42,663 bases of DNA from Acidobacteriota bacterium (GCA_040752675.1 JBFMGF010000065.1:57286-99948); one strand, 5' to 3'. Counted from the first letter of the stretch, positions 8,928 to 17,613 are shown. Notes: generated from the letters alone by a model not told the origin. Numbers and translations are program-made.

Positions 8928-9149
8928 ATGCCCAGAACTTACGATAATGTGGACAGCAAATATAGATTCATCGTGCTTGCCGCCCAGAGATGCAGGCAGT
9001 TGATTGAGGGCGCAAAACCGAAGATAAATAACCCGTCGAAAAAGCCAACGATCATCGCACAGGAGGAAGTCCTCTCCGGTCTTATCGATTACTATTACGA
9101 GGACGAGAAAAAAGAAGACTTCCACGGTGAAGATGATGGACGGGAGTGA
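8928..9149 (+). CDS. rpoZ: RNA polymerase omega subunit (RpoZ)
   Basis: This 73-residue protein matches the omega subunit: the segments SKYRFIVLAAQRCRQLIEG and KKPTIIAQEEVLSGLIDYYYE correspond to the conserved helices that wrap the C-terminus of beta-prime and help assembly of RNA polymerase. The acidic tail (EDEKKEDFHGEDDGRE) is usual for the family. The ATG follows a GGAGG sequence eight bases upstream. Its place between gmk and coaBC is the classic one and supports the identification of a protein this short. Confidence 0.9.
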   Translation: MPRTYDNVDSKYRFIVLAAQRCRQLIEGAKPKINNPSKKPTIIAQEEVLSGLIDYYYEDEKKEDFHGEDDGRE

Positions 9150-9155
9150 TGCCTT

Positions 9156-10394
9156 ATGAGAATTGCGCTGGGAGTGACTGGGTGCATCGCCTCCTATAAG
9201 GCCGCGGAGATAGTCAGAGCCCTCGTCAGAAGGAACGTGGAGGTCGACGTCATCATGACGCAGCATGCCACGTCCTTCATCTCCCCCCTGACGTTCCAGA
9301 CTCTCTCCCGCAAGAGAGTCATCGTGGAGCAGTATGAACTCCATTCCGATGCTTCGGTAGAACACATTGCCCTTGCGAGACTTGTAGACCTTTTTCTTGT
9401 GGCTCCTGCATCTGCCGATGTGATCAACAAGTTCGCCTCTGGGATCGCAGATGATTTTCTGACGACCTTTTTCCTCTCATGCACCGCGCCGGTTATGATC
9501 GCACCTTCCATGAATGCGAGCATGTATCTCAATCCCGTCGTTCAGGAGAGCGTGGAGAAATTGAAGAGAGGTGGTGTTCACATCATAGCCCCTGAAAAAG
9601 GTGATCTGGCCTGTGGAGAGGAGGGGGTTGGAAGGCTTCCAGACATAGAGAAGATAGTTGAAGAGGCGATGAGGGCGGCGGTAAAATCAAATTCGCTGAA
9701 AGGGAAGAATGTGCTGGTCACGGCGGGGGGGACAAGGGAGCCAATAGATGGCGTCCGGTACATCTCGAACCGTTCATCCGGGAAGATGGGTTATGCCGTT
9801 GCCGAGGCTGCCAGGAAGAGAGGAGCAGACGTGACTCTCGTCAGTGGGCCCACGGACCTCACCGTTCCCTGGGGAATAAACCTCATTGAGGTGGAGACTT
9901 CTGATGAGATGGCGGATACCGTCCTGAAAGAGGCAACCAGGGCAGATTACATCTTCATGGCGGCGGCAGTCTCGGACTTCAAGCCTGAAAAGGTCCATAA
10001 AGGAAAGATTAAGAAAAGCGAAGGGGACCTGACACTCAAACTGAACAGGACGAGGGATATCCTTCTTGAGCTTGGAAAGAAGAAGGAGGGCAGGAGAGAG
10101 GCAAGCGAAGGAAAAGAAAGAGGTGAAAGAGGAGAGATCAGGAAGAGCGTGGGTATCCTCGTGGGGTTTGCCGCTGAGACGGAGAATCTTCTGAGGAATG
10201 CGAAATCGAAGTTGAGAGAGAAGAATCTCGATTTCATCGTGGCAAACGACGTAAGAAAAAAGGGGACGGGTTTCGGCTCCGATCGGAATGCTGCCATCCT
10301 TGTCGATAGAAAGGGGAAAAGAAAAGTCTTCTCCAGGATGTACAAGCGCGAACTCGCCGAGCGCCTCCTCGACGCGATCTGTAAGCCACACTAA
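9156..10394 (+). CDS. coaBC: Bifunctional phosphopantothenoylcysteine decarboxylase / phosphopantothenate-cysteine ligase (CoaBC)
   Basis: This 412-residue protein combines the FMN-dependent decarboxylase (CoaC) and the CTP-dependent ligase (CoaB) of coenzyme A synthesis. The CoaC half shows GVTGCIASYKAAE, LVAPASADVINKFASGIADD, APSMNASMY and the ACGEEGVGRL flap with its cysteine. The CoaB half shows LVTAGGTREPIDGVRYISNRSSGKMG, SGPTDL and AAAVSDFKPEKVHKGKIKK. Roughly residues 307-332 hold a run of Lys, Arg, Glu and Gly (KKKEGRREASEGKERGERG) before GILVGFAAET, encoded by purine-rich DNA; this loop is longer and more charged than usual. The start lies six bases after rpoZ. The high CoA demand of the acyl-CoA pathway further right is a loose link only. 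Confidence 0.94.
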   Translation: MRIALGVTGCIASYKAAEIVRALVRRNVEVDVIMTQHATSFISPLTFQTLSRKRVIVEQYELHSDASVEHIALARLVDLFLVAPASADVINKFASGIADDFLTTFFLSCTAPVMIAPSMNASMYLNPVVQESVEKLKRGGVHIIAPEKGDLACGEEGVGRLPDIEKIVEEAMRAAVKSNSLKGKNVLVTAGGTREPIDGVRYISNRSSGKMGYAVAEAARKRGADVTLVSGPTDLTVPWGINLIEVETSDEMADTVLKEATRADYIFMAAAVSDFKPEKVHKGKIKKSEGDLTLKLNRTRDILLELGKKKEGRREASEGKERGERGEIRKSVGILVGFAAETENLLRNAKSKLREKNLDFIVANDVRKKGTGFGSDRNAAILVDRKGKRKVFSRMYKRELAERLLDAICKPH

Positions 10395-10422
10395 GAATGC
10401 CAATGGAGGGCAAACTTAATCG

Positions 10423-11217
10423 ATGAGGGAGAAGAAACAGATCCGGGAGCAACTGGAAGAAAGGTTGAAATACTTGCAGGAGATGGGTATCGACCATCTC
10501 GGAGTCCGCACACTTGGTATCTCCGGAATCGAGATCGGCGATGATATCTTGATCGGGGAAAGGCAGGCAAGGGAGAGCCATGTATTGCAGGTTTCAATTC
10601 GGCCTGCTGCCGAAAGTCATGAAAAGATGTCAGCGGCTGATGATGGTGCTTCCAGGGGAAAAGAGAATTCCCTTCTTCTATCAGAGCTTCGGATGAATAT
10701 CGGGGATTGCACGAGGTGTCGCCTTTCTGCAGGAAGAAAGCACATCGTTTTCGGTTCCGGCTCGCCGCAGGCGGAGCTCTTATTTATTGGGGAGGCTCCC
10801 GGAGTCGATGAAGACATTCAGGGTCTTCCCTTTGTGGGGAGAGCCGGGCACCTCCTGACCAAGATTATCAATGCAATAGAAATGGACCGGGAGCAGGTCT
10901 ACATCGCCAACATCATCAAATGCCGCCCTCCTGGAAATCGAAATCCATTGCCGGATGAGATCGAAACCTGCGTTCCGTTTCTCATCAGACAGATTGAGAT
11001 CATAAAGCCGAGGATCATAGTGGCGCTCGGAACGGTTGCGGCTCAGATCCTCCTCAAGACGACACTTCCCATCACCTCTCTGAGAGGGAGATTCATGAAG
11101 TACTGCGATGTACCGGTCATGCCAACCTTTCATCCCGCCTTCCTTCTGAGGAATCCGAACAGGAAAAAGGAGGTCTGGGAAGACATGAAAATCGTGCGCG
11201 ATGCCCTGAAGAGGTGA
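10423..11217 (+). CDS. Family 4 uracil-DNA glycosylase (Fe-S type)
   Basis: This 264-residue protein is a family 4 uracil-DNA glycosylase, which removes uracil from DNA in base excision repair. It has the catalytic GEAPGVDEDIQGLPFVGRAG block, the second motif HPAFLLRNP, and the cysteines of the [4Fe-4S] site (CTRCRL at the domain start, CRPPGNRNP, and ETCVPFL). The catalytic domain begins near residue 90. The first 85-90 residues are an extension with a charged helical start (MREKKQIREQLEERLKYLQEMG) and a low-complexity linker, similar in placement to extensions seen in some bacterial members. The closely related SPO1-type DNA polymerase N-domain family is a near alternative name. It lies between coaBC and priA. 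Confidence 0.9.
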   Translation: MREKKQIREQLEERLKYLQEMGIDHLGVRTLGISGIEIGDDILIGERQARESHVLQVSIRPAAESHEKMSAADDGASRGKENSLLLSELRMNIGDCTRCRLSAGRKHIVFGSGSPQAELLFIGEAPGVDEDIQGLPFVGRAGHLLTKIINAIEMDREQVYIANIIKCRPPGNRNPLPDEIETCVPFLIRQIEIIKPRIIVALGTVAAQILLKTTLPITSLRGRFMKYCDVPVMPTFHPAFLLRNPNRKKEVWEDMKIVRDALKR

Positions 11218-11261
11218 CCGGATCAGGCAGGAGCTAATCAGGCTTCTCATAGCATGAATAG

Positions 11262-13484
11262 ATGAAAAGATATTTCCAGATCGCCCTCCCGCTTCCCATC
11301 CGTCAGACATTTACCTATTCTCTCCAGGAATCCATTAGCGCTGATATCAGGCCTGGTACGAGGGTCATCGTCCCCTTCGGGAGAAGAGAGATGGTCGGCT
11401 TCATCACGGAGGAGATCGAGGAAGAAAAAGTCGGCCTTGATAAGAGAAAAGTCAAAGAGATTATCCGCATCCTGGATGAAAGACCTCTGATGAGTGAAGA
11501 TATTCTAACTCTTTCCAGATGGGCTGCTGACTACTATATCTGCGGCCTCGGAGAGATGTTGAAAGCAGCCATTCCCGGGATCAGCAGGAGCTCGAAGACG
11601 AAGGTGGAAAGATGTGCAGAGATCGTGAAGAAGGAGGGATGGAGTCTTGAGGACTACCGACGATCATGCGGGAGAGCTATCAGGCAGCTTGCCGTTCTCG
11701 AACTGCTGCTTGAAGAGGGAAAGGCAGTACCATTCAGCGAGATCAAGGAAAAGAGCGGGGCATCATCCTCCACCGTCCTGGCTCTGAGTAAGAAGGGTCT
11801 CTTAAGTATCGGTATGATGGATGTGAGAAGGAAGCCCTTTTCTCTTTCCGCGGCCGAGAGGAAAGAAATAGTGCTTAATGACGAACAGGAACGTGCCGTC
11901 CGGGAGCTTTATGGAGCCCTTGAAATGAACCAGTTCAAGGTCTTCCTGCTGAAGGGTGTCACCGGGAGCGGAAAGACGGAGGTCTATCTGAAAGCGATGG
12001 AGAAAGCCATTTCAATGGAGAGGAATGCCCTCTACCTTGTTCCCGAGATCTCCCTTACCCCGATGCTCGCCAGGGAGATCACAGGAAGGTTTGGTAAGAG
12101 CGTCTCCATCCTTCACAGCGCTCTAACTCCGGGTGAACGGTATGACGAATGGATGAGAGTGAAGAACGGTAAAGCAAAGATCGTTCTTGGGGCCAGGTCG
12201 GCAATTTTTGCCCCCCTGAGCAATCTCGGAATCATCGTCATTGACGAGGAACAGGACCATTCCTATAAACAGGAGGAGTCGCCGAGGTACAATGCACGTG
12301 ATCTTGCCATCGTCAGGGCGAAGAACGGGAATATCCCCGTCGTCATGGGTAGTGCGACCCCTTCTCTGGAGTCCTATTTCCATGCGATTGAGGGGAAATA
12401 CCGGCTTCTTGAATTGAGGTCTCGCGTGGAGAAGAGAGCTCTACCGGAAGTGGTTGTAGTCGACATGAAGGAAGAGTACAGGAAGAAGGGAGAAACCGTT
12501 CCCGTATCGGATGCGCTGTTTGAAAAGATCACGCAGAAAGTCCAGGCCGGGGAGCAGGCGCTTGTCCTTCTCAACAGAAGGGGCTTTTCTTCTTTCGTCC
12601 AGTGTCGGGAATGCGGGACGGCCATTGTCTGCCCGAGGTGCAATATCTCCCTGACCTATCATAAGGCAGATGAGAGACTGCTCTGCCATTATTGCGGATA
12701 CTGGAAGAAAGAACCTGACAAATGTCCCTCCTGCAAATCGAATGCGCTTTTCTATGGCGGCGAGGGGACGGAAAAGGTTGAAGAGGCGATACAGGAAACG
12801 CTAAAGAGCTTCAGGGTTGCGAGAATGGACAGGGACACGGTCAAGGGAAGAGGGGGACATGCCCGCATCCTTGGCGCCTTCGAGAAGAAGGAAATCGACC
12901 TTCTCGTCGGGACTCAGATGATAGCGAAAGGGCACGATTTCCCTTCTGTCACTCTGGTCGGAGTCATATCCGCAGACCGCGTTCTCACGCTGCCGGATTT
13001 CAGGGCCTCCGAGAGGACATTCCAGCTACTGACGCAGGTTGCAGGCAGAGCGGGGCGTGGCGAGATTCCCGGGCTCGTCCTCATCCAGGCGTTTCAATCT
13101 GGTCATTATGCCATCCAGGCCGCAATACATCAGGATTTTGAAGGATTTTACGAGAAGGAGATAAGATTCAGGAAAGTCATGCAGTATCCTCCCTTCACGG
13201 TCATGGCTAATGTAATCGTTCAGGATAAGAATCTTTCAAGAGGCGCAAGCATCGCAAAAAAAGCTGGAAGGATAATCAAGAACGTATCTGATGGAAAGGT
13301 AATCGTTCTCGGCCCTGCGGTTGCTCCGCTTTCCAAAATCAAGAAACGATACAGATTCCAGATCATTCTGAAAGCGAAGTCAAGAAGAGAAATTGGTAAT
13401 ACCCTCAACAGGTTCCTTGAAGCGGGAAAAGATCTTCCATTGAGAAACATCATCATCGACGTAGACCCCATATCATTGATGTAA
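11262..13484 (+). CDS. priA: Primosomal replication-restart helicase PriA
   Basis: This 740-residue protein has the full PriA layout. The N-terminal 3'-DNA-end-binding domain begins with FQIALPLPIRQTFTYSL, followed by VIVPFGRREMVGFI. The helicase core carries Walker A GVTGSGKTEVY and the motif DEEQDHSYKQEESPRYNARDLA. The zinc-binding insertion is intact (CRECGTAIVCPRCNISLTYH, CHYCGYWKKEPDKCPSC), as is helicase motif VI in QVAGRAGRGEIPG. PriA reloads the replisome at stalled or collapsed forks. It ends 12 bases before the convergent end of selD, with no clear terminator between them. Confidence 0.95.
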   Translation: MKRYFQIALPLPIRQTFTYSLQESISADIRPGTRVIVPFGRREMVGFITEEIEEEKVGLDKRKVKEIIRILDERPLMSEDILTLSRWAADYYICGLGEMLKAAIPGISRSSKTKVERCAEIVKKEGWSLEDYRRSCGRAIRQLAVLELLLEEGKAVPFSEIKEKSGASSSTVLALSKKGLLSIGMMDVRRKPFSLSAAERKEIVLNDEQERAVRELYGALEMNQFKVFLLKGVTGSGKTEVYLKAMEKAISMERNALYLVPEISLTPMLAREITGRFGKSVSILHSALTPGERYDEWMRVKNGKAKIVLGARSAIFAPLSNLGIIVIDEEQDHSYKQEESPRYNARDLAIVRAKNGNIPVVMGSATPSLESYFHAIEGKYRLLELRSRVEKRALPEVVVVDMKEEYRKKGETVPVSDALFEKITQKVQAGEQALVLLNRRGFSSFVQCRECGTAIVCPRCNISLTYHKADERLLCHYCGYWKKEPDKCPSCKSNALFYGGEGTEKVEEAIQETLKSFRVARMDRDTVKGRGGHARILGAFEKKEIDLLVGTQMIAKGHDFPSVTLVGVISADRVLTLPDFRASERTFQLLTQVAGRAGRGEIPGLVLIQAFQSGHYAIQAAIHQDFEGFYEKEIRFRKVMQYPPFTVMANVIVQDKNLSRGASIAKKAGRIIKNVSDGKVIVLGPAVAPLSKIKKRYRFQIILKAKSRREIGNTLNRFLEAGKDLPLRNIIIDVDPISLM

Positions 13485-13496
13485 CAAGATTATTTT

Positions 13497-14543
13497 TTAG
13501 GGGATTATTCGGATGGAGGTATCCGCCTTGCCGGTGACTATGCCGATGATTGAGGCTGTAAAGATTCCTGCTCTGTTTAATTCGGACATGGCTCCTTCAG
13601 CTTGGTCTTCCCTGATGAATATCAAAAGGCCACCAGACGTCTGGGGATCGTAGAGGACAGCTTCTTCATTTTCGGCTAACCCGGCATCGATGATCAGCCG
13701 TCTGGATTGTGTCTCCTTATTATTCTTTGTCAATCTTGTGCTGAACCCTTCCCTTGCAAGGTCGTTCGACATTTCAAAGAGCGGGAGGGATGAAAAGCTC
13801 ACCTCGACCCCCACATGGCTGGCATCCACCACATCCAGAAGATGTCCTGCTAGAGCAAAGCCTGTGACGTCAGTACAAGCGCTGACATCATAGCCGAGCA
13901 TGATCTCGCTTGCCGTCTTGTTCAAAAAGATCATCGACTCGACGGCTTCGGAGAACTGGCTTTCCGTTATCCTCCCGGCTCTGAAGGCGGAGATGTAGAG
14001 CGCCGTCCCGAGGGGTTTTGTCAGAATGATGCGGTCTCCGGGTCTTGCATTCATGTTGCTGATCACCCGGGAAGGATCGATCACTCCGGTGACGGAGAGA
14101 CCGTACTTGAGGTCCTGGTCCTCGATTGTGTGCCCCCCAACGAGAGATGCCCCTGCCTCTTTGATCTTCTTATGGCCACCTTCCAGTATCCTTGCAAGAG
14201 CCTCTTTTGCTATTCCTCTGGGTGGAAAGCAGCAGATGTTCATGGCGGTGAGCGGTTTTCCACCCATGGCATAGACATCACTCAGCGAATTAGAAGCGGC
14301 GATCTGCCCGAAGATGTAAGGGTCGTCGACCACCGGAGTTATGAAATCGAGCGTCTGGACGATGGCGAGGTCGTCCTTGATCTTGTAGACGGCTGCATCG
14401 TCGGCCGTTGCAAATCCCACGATGAGGTTGGGATCGGCCTCCTCCTTGATCCTCGACATGATTAATCTCAGGTCATCCTGACCCAGCTTGGCTGCTCAAC
14501 CTCCGGCTTTGGAATGACAGGTCAGTCTCTCTCTCTCTTCCAT
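13497..14543 (-). CDS. selD: Selenophosphate synthase SelD, selenocysteine-containing (in-frame UGA at 14496-14498)
   Basis: SelD makes selenophosphate from selenide and ATP. From 14459 downward the frame reads a normal SelD body (FATADDAAVYKI, QTLDFITPVVDDPYIFGQIAASNSLSDVYAMGG, SLVGGHTIEDQDLKYG, DVTGFALAGHLLD, DPQTSGGLL), but a start there would remove the catalytic N-terminus. Reading upstream through one TGA (14496-14498) gives ...RLTCHSKAGGUAAKLGQDDL..., which aligns with the family active-site pattern G-C/U-A-A-K-L. The UGA falls exactly where the catalytic Cys or Sec belongs (residue 16 of 348) and the conserved Lys is retained three residues later. The ATG at 14543 has AAGGA nine bases upstream, whereas 14459 has no good ribosome binding site. 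A hairpin fitting a bacterial SECIS follows the UGA. The gene is convergent with priA and divergent from aroDE. Confidence 0.92.
14470..14484 (-). promoter_or_regulatory. Bacterial SECIS hairpin within selD
   Basis: On the selD mRNA the sequence GGGUCA-GGA-UGACCU folds into a six-base-pair stem (five Watson-Crick pairs and one G-U) with a three-base GGA loop. The loop begins 18 bases after the UGA codon, inside the 16-37 base distance usual for bacterial SECIS elements, and its first base is G as expected. This is the element SelB would bind to insert selenocysteine. Confidence 0.75.
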
Positions 14544-14593
14544 TTCAAACCATCCTTATTCTAAAATAGGCATTCCCTTTTTCATGGCTAAAA

Positions 14594-14599
14594 TATAAT
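14594..14599 (+). promoter_or_regulatory. Candidate -10 element of aroDE
   Basis: A perfect TATAAT lies about 40 bases upstream of the aroDE ATG in the divergent selD-aroDE gap. No convincing -35 hexamer is found at the right distance (the region reads CATTCC/TTCCCT), so this is a candidate only. Confidence 0.35.
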
Positions 14600-14639
14600 A
14601 TAGAGGACTATCTGATTAGTCAATGAAGATTTGAGGATC

Positions 14640-16130
14640 ATGAAAGGCTTGATGATAGCTTCCATTCTTCCACGAAGAAGAGAAGATCTGAAAAAGGCCG
14701 TGAGATCAGGGGAGCTTCCTGAGTATCTCGAGATCAGACTGGATCTGCTCGGTGTAGATGAGATCCTGGACCTGGTAAAGGGAATTCCCTCCAGAAAAAT
14801 AGCTGCCTGCCGCGCGAGAAGAGATGGTGGGATGTTTGACGGGAGAGAGGAAGAAAGAACCGCCATTCTTGAGGAAGCGCTTATATCGGGCCTGTTCGCT
14901 TATATAGACGTTGAGATGGAGAGCGAAGCCGTTGGACTAATTGCCAGACATGATAGGCAGAAATTCATAGTTTCCTACCATGATTTAAGCGGGACTCCTG
15001 ACGACCTGCCTGATATTTACAGGAGGCTTAGCTCCATCGAAGGGGCTTCTTTTTACAAGCTTGTCCCCTTTGCAAGATCCCTTCGTGACAATCTTCGTGT
15101 GAAGGGTATTCTTACCAGGGCAAATTCTGAGAATGTTCCGCTCATCTCTTTTTGCATGGGGATGCACGGAACTCTTTCGAGAGTCCTTTCTATCGCATGG
15201 GGCTCGAGAGGGGTCTATGCGTCGCTTTTCAGGGAAGAGGAAACGGCACCTGGGCAGTTGGGATACGATGATCTCTTGAATGTCCTGGATATCGGCAGGA
15301 TCAATGCGAAGACCAGAATCTTCGCAGTGCTCGGATATCCGCTGAGGCATTCAATGTCACCTGCCATCCATAACGCCCTATACAGAGATCAGAATCTAGA
15401 TTTTGTCTGCATCCCGCTTGAGCTCCCCTCGATCGATGAGGTTTTTGAATGTGTAGATGAATTCAATATGGCCGGCTTTGCGGTCACCTCGCCTTTCAAG
15501 AGGAGTATATTGAAATTCGCTGACCATCAGGATGAAGCTGTCAAAGCGATAGGAGCAGCAAACACCGTCATTTTAAAAGGTTCAAGCGTTCATGCCTACA
15601 ACACGGATACCGAAGCGTTTTCAAGCGAATTGAAGAGACTCGTCAACCCTGGATTGGAAAGATTCGCCGTTCTGGGAGATGGTGGAGCAGCTTCCGCCGT
15701 AGCCTATATCCTCAGAAGGGAAAACGCGGCCGATTTTCGCATCTTCAGCAGGAATGAAGATCGGGGCAGGGAGGTTTCAAGGAGGTTCGGATGCATCTGG
15801 CAGGACATCGGTGCCCTGAAGGAGTATGACTACTCGGTCCTCGTGAATTGCACGACTGTAGGAATGTATCCCGATATGGAATCCTCTCCAATAGCAGAGG
15901 ATTCGTTGAAAGGAAAACTCGTCTATGACCTGATCTACAACCCGGAGCAAACTAAACTGATGAGAATGGCAGCTCCAAAAGGAATTGCCACGGTAAATGG
16001 CGCCTCGATGCTCCTCAAGCAAGCGGCTCTTCAATTCGAATTGCTGACCGGAAGGAAGCCTTCCGAACATCTTATGGCACAAACATTTAGGGATAAAATG
16101 CTCTTTCTTGACAAAGAAAAGTTAGAATAA
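14640..16130 (+). CDS. aroDE: Fused 3-dehydroquinate dehydratase (type I) / shikimate dehydrogenase (AroDE)
   Basis: This 496-residue protein joins two consecutive shikimate-pathway enzymes. Residues 1 to about 220 form a type I dehydroquinate dehydratase: EIRLDLL, the general acid/base His in VSYHDL (H114) and the Schiff-base Lys in FYKLVPF (K140). From about residue 225 the shikimate dehydrogenase shows GYPLRHSMSPAIHNALY, TSPFK with the catalytic Lys, GAANTV, NTD, the NADP-binding GDGGAASAV and the C-terminal NGASMLLKQAALQFELLTG. The product of the first half is the substrate of the second. A TTG at 14631 is in frame, but the ATG at 14640 with GAGG just upstream is preferred. Such fusions are best known from plants and chlamydiae but also occur in scattered other bacteria. 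Confidence 0.93.
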   Translation: MKGLMIASILPRRREDLKKAVRSGELPEYLEIRLDLLGVDEILDLVKGIPSRKIAACRARRDGGMFDGREEERTAILEEALISGLFAYIDVEMESEAVGLIARHDRQKFIVSYHDLSGTPDDLPDIYRRLSSIEGASFYKLVPFARSLRDNLRVKGILTRANSENVPLISFCMGMHGTLSRVLSIAWGSRGVYASLFREEETAPGQLGYDDLLNVLDIGRINAKTRIFAVLGYPLRHSMSPAIHNALYRDQNLDFVCIPLELPSIDEVFECVDEFNMAGFAVTSPFKRSILKFADHQDEAVKAIGAANTVILKGSSVHAYNTDTEAFSSELKRLVNPGLERFAVLGDGGAASAVAYILRRENAADFRIFSRNEDRGREVSRRFGCIWQDIGALKEYDYSVLVNCTTVGMYPDMESSPIAEDSLKGKLVYDLIYNPEQTKLMRMAAPKGIATVNGASMLLKQAALQFELLTGRKPSEHLMAQTFRDKMLFLDKEKLE

Positions 16131-16173
16131 TAATATTAAGCGCTAAACGCCCCTCGAGAAAGCGAGCAACAGT

Positions 16174-17565
16174 ATGAATCTCCAAAAGGTGTACAAGAAG
16201 ATAGACGAAAAATTCGATGAGCATCTGGAGCAGATTGCGGAATATGTCAGGGTTGATAACAGAATCACGAACATAGAGAACGTCTTTGCTCTCACGAGGA
16301 TGCTCAAGAAGGAGATAGAAGAAATGGGCGGCAGAGCCTCCATTATGGATTATGGAGAGCTTCCCATCATCTTTGGCGAGATCAATTTTGGAGCTGACAG
16401 CTCATTGCTTATCTACAAGAATTACGACATCATCCCTCCTTTAAGCCCGAGGTGGAAGGTACATCCCTTTTCCGCGCAGATCATTACGGCTGAAGGGGGA
16501 GAGAAAGTCATCATGAGCCGCGGGATCAGCGAACCCAAGGGTCCGCTCATCGCAACACTCAACGTTCTCAGAACCGTTATCGAAGAAGGGAAGAAACTTC
16601 CCGTCAACATCAAGTTCATCTCGGATGGTGACAGGCAGCTTGGAAGCCCGAGCCTTACCAAATTAATCAGCGACAGGAAGAAGGACTTCCTGGACATCAA
16701 AACTGTCTTTGTGCCGAAATTCTCCCAGAGCGAGAGTGGCAATCCGATCCTTCTCCTCGGCGTAAAGGGATTGATCCTGATCGAAATGATCTGCTCAGGC
16801 GGCGCATGGGGAGGACCTATCGGGGAATCGTTGCACAGCAGCAACGCGTCCTGGATAAAATCACCCGTCTGGAGACTCATCAAGGCTCTCTCGACGATGG
16901 TGGATGAGAACGAGAAGGTTCTCATCAAAGGCTTTTATGATGAAGTAGTCGATGTGATAGATCTCGAGGAGAGAGGGATCAAATCGGGCAAGCTCGAGAT
17001 CATCGATTTCATGCGGAAGCAGCACGCGGTCAGATTCAAGTGGAACCTTCCTGATGAAGACCTCTTCCGGAAGCATATCCTCACGCCGACATTCAATATC
17101 TCCAATATCCTCGTCCGTCCCCCTGCCTACTGGAGTAAACTGATCCTTCCCTCAGAGGCGAGGGCGAGCATCGACATCCGGCTTGTCCCTGACATGGAAC
17201 CATCTCGTATAATCGAGGCGGTAAGAGACCACCTCCGCGAGCACGGGTACGATGACATAGAGGTAGTCACGCACATTCAATACCCTGCATGGTCGACCGA
17301 TAGCGATGATCCTGCCGTCAGGATCATCAAGGATGTATACAAGGATTTTGGCTTCGATGTGGAGATCCACTATTCATCCACTTGGTCCTTCCCCTTCTAT
17401 GCGTTCCAGAAAGAGCTGGGTGCGTCGCTTGTAGTCGGGGGACTGGGAAGGGGAGGAAAGGCCTTTTCCTTTAATGAGTATGCCACGCTGGACGGGATAA
17501 AACTCTTTGAAAAATCCGTTGCCTGCTTCCTTGATAGATTCTGCAAAACCGCGCTGCGAGACTGA
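16174..17565 (+). CDS. M20-family metallopeptidase homologue with substituted metal ligands (probable pseudoenzyme)
   Basis: This full-length 463-residue protein follows the M20 dipeptidase fold (CNDP/PepV-like) from end to end. The lid/dimerisation domain retains GESLHSSNASW, and DIRLVPDMEP and the C-terminal NEYATLDGIK region align well. However, every usual metal or catalytic position is changed. The first His of the HxD motif is Asn (YKNYD, N83). The bridging Asp block reads SEPKG (E120 where Asp is usual). The Glu-Glu pair reads DGDRQLGS (R154, Q155). The next Asp ligand reads VPKF (P181/K182). The final His before SxNEY is Phe (KAFSFNEY, F431). The frame is intact, so decay is unlikely to explain this. 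It probably binds peptide-like ligands without hydrolysis, or uses different chemistry. It follows aroDE by 43 bases. Confidence 0.85.
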   Translation: MNLQKVYKKIDEKFDEHLEQIAEYVRVDNRITNIENVFALTRMLKKEIEEMGGRASIMDYGELPIIFGEINFGADSSLLIYKNYDIIPPLSPRWKVHPFSAQIITAEGGEKVIMSRGISEPKGPLIATLNVLRTVIEEGKKLPVNIKFISDGDRQLGSPSLTKLISDRKKDFLDIKTVFVPKFSQSESGNPILLLGVKGLILIEMICSGGAWGGPIGESLHSSNASWIKSPVWRLIKALSTMVDENEKVLIKGFYDEVVDVIDLEERGIKSGKLEIIDFMRKQHAVRFKWNLPDEDLFRKHILTPTFNISNILVRPPAYWSKLILPSEARASIDIRLVPDMEPSRIIEAVRDHLREHGYDDIEVVTHIQYPAWSTDSDDPAVRIIKDVYKDFGFDVEIHYSSTWSFPFYAFQKELGASLVVGGLGRGGKAFSFNEYATLDGIKLFEKSVACFLDRFCKTALRD

Positions 17566-17613
17566 GATCCTTTTCGCCTTCATCTATACTGACACGAGAG
17601 TGAAGGAGGAAAA

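Noticed and set aside
13497-14459. selD starting at the ATG at 14459
   Set aside because: It would lack the catalytic N-terminal segment and has no good ribosome binding site; the frame upstream through the TGA restores both.
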